Shown in pieces: positions 59,304 through 64,000 of a DNA stretch of 64,000 nucleotides. The position numbers were made by a program, and so were the translations under genes. Each line of letters opens with the position of its first letter. Positions within the stretch are counted from its first letter, which is position 1. The stretch lies in contig NC_067472.1 in assembly GCF_947179515.1 (NCBI RefSeq), forward strand, positions 102,615,658 to 102,679,657. The letters run 5' to 3'. Below the pieces are notes generated by a model that saw only the letters and a list, made by a program, of their open reading frames with translations, was not told the origin of the DNA and did not search any database. This DNA is from Apodemus sylvaticus (taxonomy: Eukaryota; Chordata; Mammalia; Rodentia; Muridae).

Positions 59304-62164
59304 CCGTGACTTCAGCACATGTCTTCAGAACATGTGATCTTTATTCCATATCATAACTTAATCACAGAAATCCTTCTCACGGTAGCTTTCTGTATGTTCC
59401 CTCATAAAAAAATATAAAACCAATATATTTAACACCATTGTTTATCATGCCTTAAAATATTAAAGGAGAGTATGCCAGTTTGCTGGTACCCTTTTCCTGG
59501 AAAAAGAGAGGCAGAAAGACAGAGAGAAAGGGAAAGAGGAAGAAAGACTGAGTCTAAAGTTTCAAGCCTAGAACATTGCATGTGCTAAGCTTATGAGCTC
59601 CTCTTTCCAGCACTTAAGATTTCTTGATTCACTGTTTCCTCTTTCAGAAGACTGTTCAGAATTTTTAACAGAGCAGTCAATATAAATATTAAGTGCTGTA
59701 TTTGCACTTACTGGGAACACAGAGGAGCCTCAGAGATGCAGCAGCAGCTCAGTGTCTATCTTATTTCTCCTTACAGTTGCTGCCTCTCACTTGGGTAAAC
59801 CAGCCCTGACCTAAAGGGAAAACTGCTCCAAATGAAGCCTTAGCCTTCTATATTGTGACCCCAATTGTTCAACAGCGATGCTGTACTATCCTGGTTATAT
59901 TTTGTTTAAACATTATCTGATTATATTCCACTAAATGTTCATATTTATTTTTAATTTTGCCTCTAATCTACCATGTGGCAACAAAGGGCTTAGGCAATAA
60001 CACCTGTACTTCCAACGAGAATTTAAGTTACAATATACCTGGCTCTCACACAATGAAAATTTCTCTAGTTTTGGCAATCAAGTTTTCCCTTATCCTCTGT
60101 GTTAGACTGAGCCCTGCTTCTCTGTTCCAGTCCTGAGTAAGAAAAGTGTGCTTCCCCTGGGCCTGTGGGTTTTACGAAAGCAATCTGCTCCCTTGTCAAG
60201 CAGAGCATTAACTTTCCTTACCCAAAAGAAGGCCCACAGAGACGTTCTAATGAAGTCTCTGACATTATTTTCCTCCCTCAGAACAGTCTCTGAATTTTGT
60301 TTAGCAATTGAGCATATGAAAACAATCTAGACATTAGCATCAACATTTGTGGCACACACACAAATGTACAAATATGCTCATATGCACAGGCAAACATGGA
60401 CACACACACAAAGCAAGGGTTTTAGGCACAATGGGAAATTTTCTCTTATTCCATGCCAAAACAGTATTCTATGCAAAATTTTTCAACCTAAATACAAATC
60501 ATATATCTTTCAATTTTCAGATATTTCTATAAATAAGATGGGTTATGATTTTGTAATTGTCTTGCTCCTGCTCTGAATCTGATTTCAATGTTTGGAAATT
60601 TTTAGCCACAAGGTTGTTCACATGCTGAAACAAAGAATATAACATTAATCTCCTTTATATTTTAAAATTGTTCTGTTTAATGTATTTAAAGAAGGAAGCA
60701 TATCCATATTTTATGTATATATGTAAACATGGTTATTAGATACAAGAGAATTATCCCATCACCTTCACATAACATTTCTGGAAGTACATATGTGTGGCAA
60801 GAGCATCTAAGATCTTTTCACCAACCAACCAAATTTGTATAAATCAGTACATTATTTATTAAAGTTCTTAGGCTATTAGACTTCTATTCTTATACAGGTT
60901 TCATCCTTTGATCCATTTCTTTCCGTTTCATATCCTTGGCTACCTGTATTAGCTGGCGTTCCACTCTGTGTAGTTTGATCATTCATCCATCTATCTCTCA
61001 GTATACTAGCTGCCGTGCTTTTCATTAACGTCGATCTCTCCACCGTTGCCTTTCTAGGCTATTTTAATCTGTTTGCAGGTCATTGGCTTGGTTGATTTGG
61101 GGTTTGAGTTAAATTACACTGAGACTGAGAAATAATTGAAAACACTGGAAGTAATAAGCACTGCTAATGATAGAGGCAAAGGGAGACACTCATGTCACAC
61201 ACTGACCGCATTATAACAAAGGGAAACTACTGAGGACAAGATGTAGTCTTCCCCTCATGGTAACTGTGCTCCTCAAAAACACTTCTCCTATGGCAAGTCT
61301 GTCTGAAATTGACAAAAAATAAAAAATAAAAGAGTGGGATATGATGATGTGTTTCTCATTTCAGAATTGATACCCCTTGCCTAAATTACATGAATGCTTT
61401 ATAATTTTTGTCTCTGGGATTGTATGTTAACACATAATATGCTAAAATGCTCCCACCATTTATTTGTAATTGAAAATCAACACTTACCTGGGGTTTATGC
61501 ATAAGAGAATTGGATCATCAGGAAATTTTAGAAAGCCACCAATAGTCCATTTCCCAAATGATTAGTAGTTGAGTTATTTCTTTCTGACTAAACTTTCTTA
61601 CTGTAGATAAAGTTGTATTCTCTTTTTGTTTCTACTTTTTGTCTTCTTCTTTGTCTCTTTCATTTACTTTTAGAATGTCCTGTCTCTCTTCTCGTTCCTA
61701 TACTATTTCTATTTTGGTTTTATCTAGACCTATGTTTTTTCATCATGTAATTCTGTTTTTCTACTTATTCTTTGCCTTTGTCTCCGCATTTTCCTTTTTT
61801 TTTTTTTTCTGTTTTAGTTCTTGGTGCCTTTCATTTTACCCCTCACCTGAGAGGAGCTAAGTCTGCACTGATTGCAGATGCTCTTTGATTCTAGTAGTCC
61901 TGAGGCTTATTACTCATCTGCCTCTATAAATATTCCTCATTTCTCCTGGGGTAGAACACAGGGGAATGTTTTTTAAAATCTACTAGATTCTCAGAAGGGA
62001 AGTCATGCACACAGCATTTCACCATCAGTTAGAGCACAAAACCTCAGTCCTCAGAAAGTATCCATATTGCCATCTGTGGTTCTAACTCCTTCCTTCATAG
62101 GCTTTTTCCTTGCTTGTTTGTTTGTTGTTTATATTTTTCAAATAAGCCCAAAGAGGTAAGTTCA
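59304..62164. other. Upstream of the OR51L-type gene; no gene recognised
   Basis: AT-rich DNA with small frames of 60-75 codons and no domains. Upstream exons and the promoter of the minus-strand receptor may lie here. A short TTTG run occurs near 62110. Confidence 0.45.
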
Positions 62165-62690
62165 TTAAAAGTTTATTTTTAATTTTTAAATTACATTTTT
62201 AAATATTTATTTTAAATAAAATATAATTATAGCATTTTCCTCCTCTAGCTCCTCCCTCAAACTCTTGCCATGCTCCCCCAAATCTTCCTCAAATTTTGAC
62301 GTCTTTTCTTTAATTATTACTGATATTTATGCATATATGCTGAGTTAAGCATATATGTTATATATGCTGCTATAAAAATATTGTTTTTTCACACACAACA
62401 CACAGACACAAACACACAAATACATAAATACAGCCTTTTGAGTTTATTTAGTATAGCTTGTATATGTACTTTTTATATATTTTAAGGTATGACCATTTGG
62501 TATCAGATAAATAGTTAGGGAGCTCGCCTGTGAGGAATACACTTTCTCCCTAGTCAGCATCATTGCTTGCTTGTCATGCTTAATCTAGGAATGAGGTCTT
62601 GTGATATTTCCCCTGTCAACATGGGCATGCCAATTGATGTTGGTTACTCTTCGGTCTTCTTTTAGTTATTTGTTTGTTTGTTTGTTTAAT
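62165..62690 (-). mobile_element. Old L1 3' UTR fragment (Lx-like)
   Basis: 'cctcctctagctcctccctc' and 'ggtcttgtgatatttcccct' are hallmarks of an old rodent L1 3' UTR, here antisense, with an internal AT/CA-rich stretch (62300-62440). Confidence 0.6.
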
Positions 62691-62691
62691 C

Positions 62692-64000
62692 TTTTGTTTG
62701 TTTGTTTTTTACATTCCAGAGTTTATTCCCATTCTAGTCTACCCTCCAAATGTTTCACATCCCATACTTCCTCCCTCCACCCCCTATCTCCATGAGAATG
62801 TCCCCACCTCCAACCCCCATCCTACCAGATCTCTAAACTCCCTGGGTCCTCTAGTCTCTTGGGGGTTAGGTGCATCTTCTCTTACTGAACCCAGGACTGG
62901 CAGTACTCTGCAGTATGCATGTTGGGGCCGCTTATCAACTGATATATGCTGCCTGTTTGATGGTCTAGTGTTTGAGAGATCTCAGGGGTCCAGGTTAATT
63001 GAAAGTGCTGGTCCTCCTACAGGGTTGTCCTCCTCCTCAGCTTCCACCTTTTCTCTAATTCAAGCACAGGGGTCAGCAGCTTCTCTGTCCATTGGTTGAG
63101 TGCAAATATCTGCATCTGTCTCTTTCGGCTGCTTGTTGGGACTTTTGGAGGACAGTCATAATAGGTCCCTTTTTGTGAGTGCTCCATAGCCTCTGTAATA
63201 GTGTCAGATCTTGGGGCCTCCCCTTGGGATGGATCCCACTTTGGGTCTGTCACTGGGCCATTTTTTCCTCAGGCTTCTTTCCATTTCCATCCCTACAGTT
63301 CTTTCAAACAGGAACAATTATGGGTCAGAGTTTTGACTGTGGGATAGCAACCCATCCCTCACTTGATTCCCTGACTTTCTTCTGGAGGTGGGCTCTAAGT
63401 TCCCTCTCCCTACTATAGGGCATTTCATCTAAGGTCCCTCCCTTGGAGCCCTGAGAGTCTCTCACCTCCCAGGTCTCTGGTACATTCTGGAGGGTCCCTC
63501 CAACCTCCTACCCTCAGAGGTTGTCTGTTTCGATTCTTTATGCTGGCTCTCGAGGCTTCAGTCCTTTTCCTCCACCCAATACCACATCATGTTCCCAGGA
63601 CTCTCCCCCACCCATCCACCTTCCTTCCCAAGTTCCTCCCTTCCTGTCCCCTTGTGATTGCTTTCTTCTCCCTTCCAAGTGGGACTAAGGCATCCTCACT
63701 TGGGTCCTTCAGCTTGTTGACCTTTTTGAGTTATGTGGACTATATCTTAGGTATTATATACTTTTTGGGGAGATAATATTCACCTATTATTGAGTATATA
63801 CCATGCATATCCTTGGGGGTCTGAGTTTCCTCACTCACAATGATATTTTCTATTCAATCCATTTGCCTGCAAAACTCAGGATGTCCTCCTGGTTCTTAAT
63901 AGCTGAGTAGTATTCCATTGTGTAAATGAACAACATTTTCTGTATCCATTCTTCTGTCATGGGACATCTAGGTTGTTTCCAGCTTCTGGCTATCACAAAT
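62692..64000 (-). mobile_element. Antisense L1 (Lx-type) 3' end running off the window
   Basis: TTTG/poly-T (62669-62712) is followed by a C-rich 3' UTR containing 'ccctgggtcctctagtctct', the reverse of the family seen at 20800-21165. The ORF2 C-terminus follows from about 63850 ('tagtattccattgtgtaaat'). It continues past 64000. Small frames here are L1 shadows. Confidence 0.8.

Noticed and set aside
60148..60330. 60-codon frame in the upstream region of the OR51L-type gene
   Set aside because: Short, with no domain and no splice or start context that supports coding.

Overview
The window is rodent nuclear DNA, most likely mouse. A full B2 SINE, B1 SINEs and many murine LINE-1 copies of several ages are present, and the only intact genes are single-exon class I ('fish-like') olfactory receptors (ORs). 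It looks like part of the OR51/OR52 cluster, which lies beside the beta-globin locus (mouse chr7, human 11p15.4). Species and chromosome are inferred from repeat types and receptor subfamilies. No bacterial or viral genome, CRISPR array, tRNA or rRNA was seen.

Four intact receptor genes are present. Two OR52-family genes lie on the + strand (17123-18067 and 30413-31366; the second is OR52E-type). Two OR51-family genes lie on the - strand (50747-51688; 57965-58912, OR51L-type). The two pairs therefore point toward each other. All four begin with an N-glycosylation sequon at residue 5 and carry the usual OR motifs. Three have a plausible splice acceptor 25-106 nt before the ATG. A short decayed OR52 start (21669-21750) is a fifth, dead locus.

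Most of the rest is LINE-1. Positions 1-10110 hold one old antisense L1 split by at least six later insertions: two younger L1s with 5' inversions (twin priming), an L1 3'-end fragment, a ~1 kb LTR-like element, a B2, and a small solo LTR. Large sense-strand L1s, all with broken reading frames, occupy 21897-27616 and 36190-41826. Older rearranged L1s occupy 42140-48175, with a younger L1 nested at 43023-44182. Antisense L1s occupy 32545-35140 and 62165-64000.

AT-rich sequence with no recognised gene surrounds the receptors (12270-17090, 27617-30410, 51714-57964, 59304-62165). Non-receptor curiosities are a degenerate EGF-domain coding fragment at 48189-48434, a direct/inverted repeat complex at 53326-53460, and a solo LTR at 9072-9353 with CRE, X-box, YY1 and E-box matches. 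The receptors do not form a pathway: each olfactory neuron normally expresses one OR allele, so the cluster is a set of alternatives.
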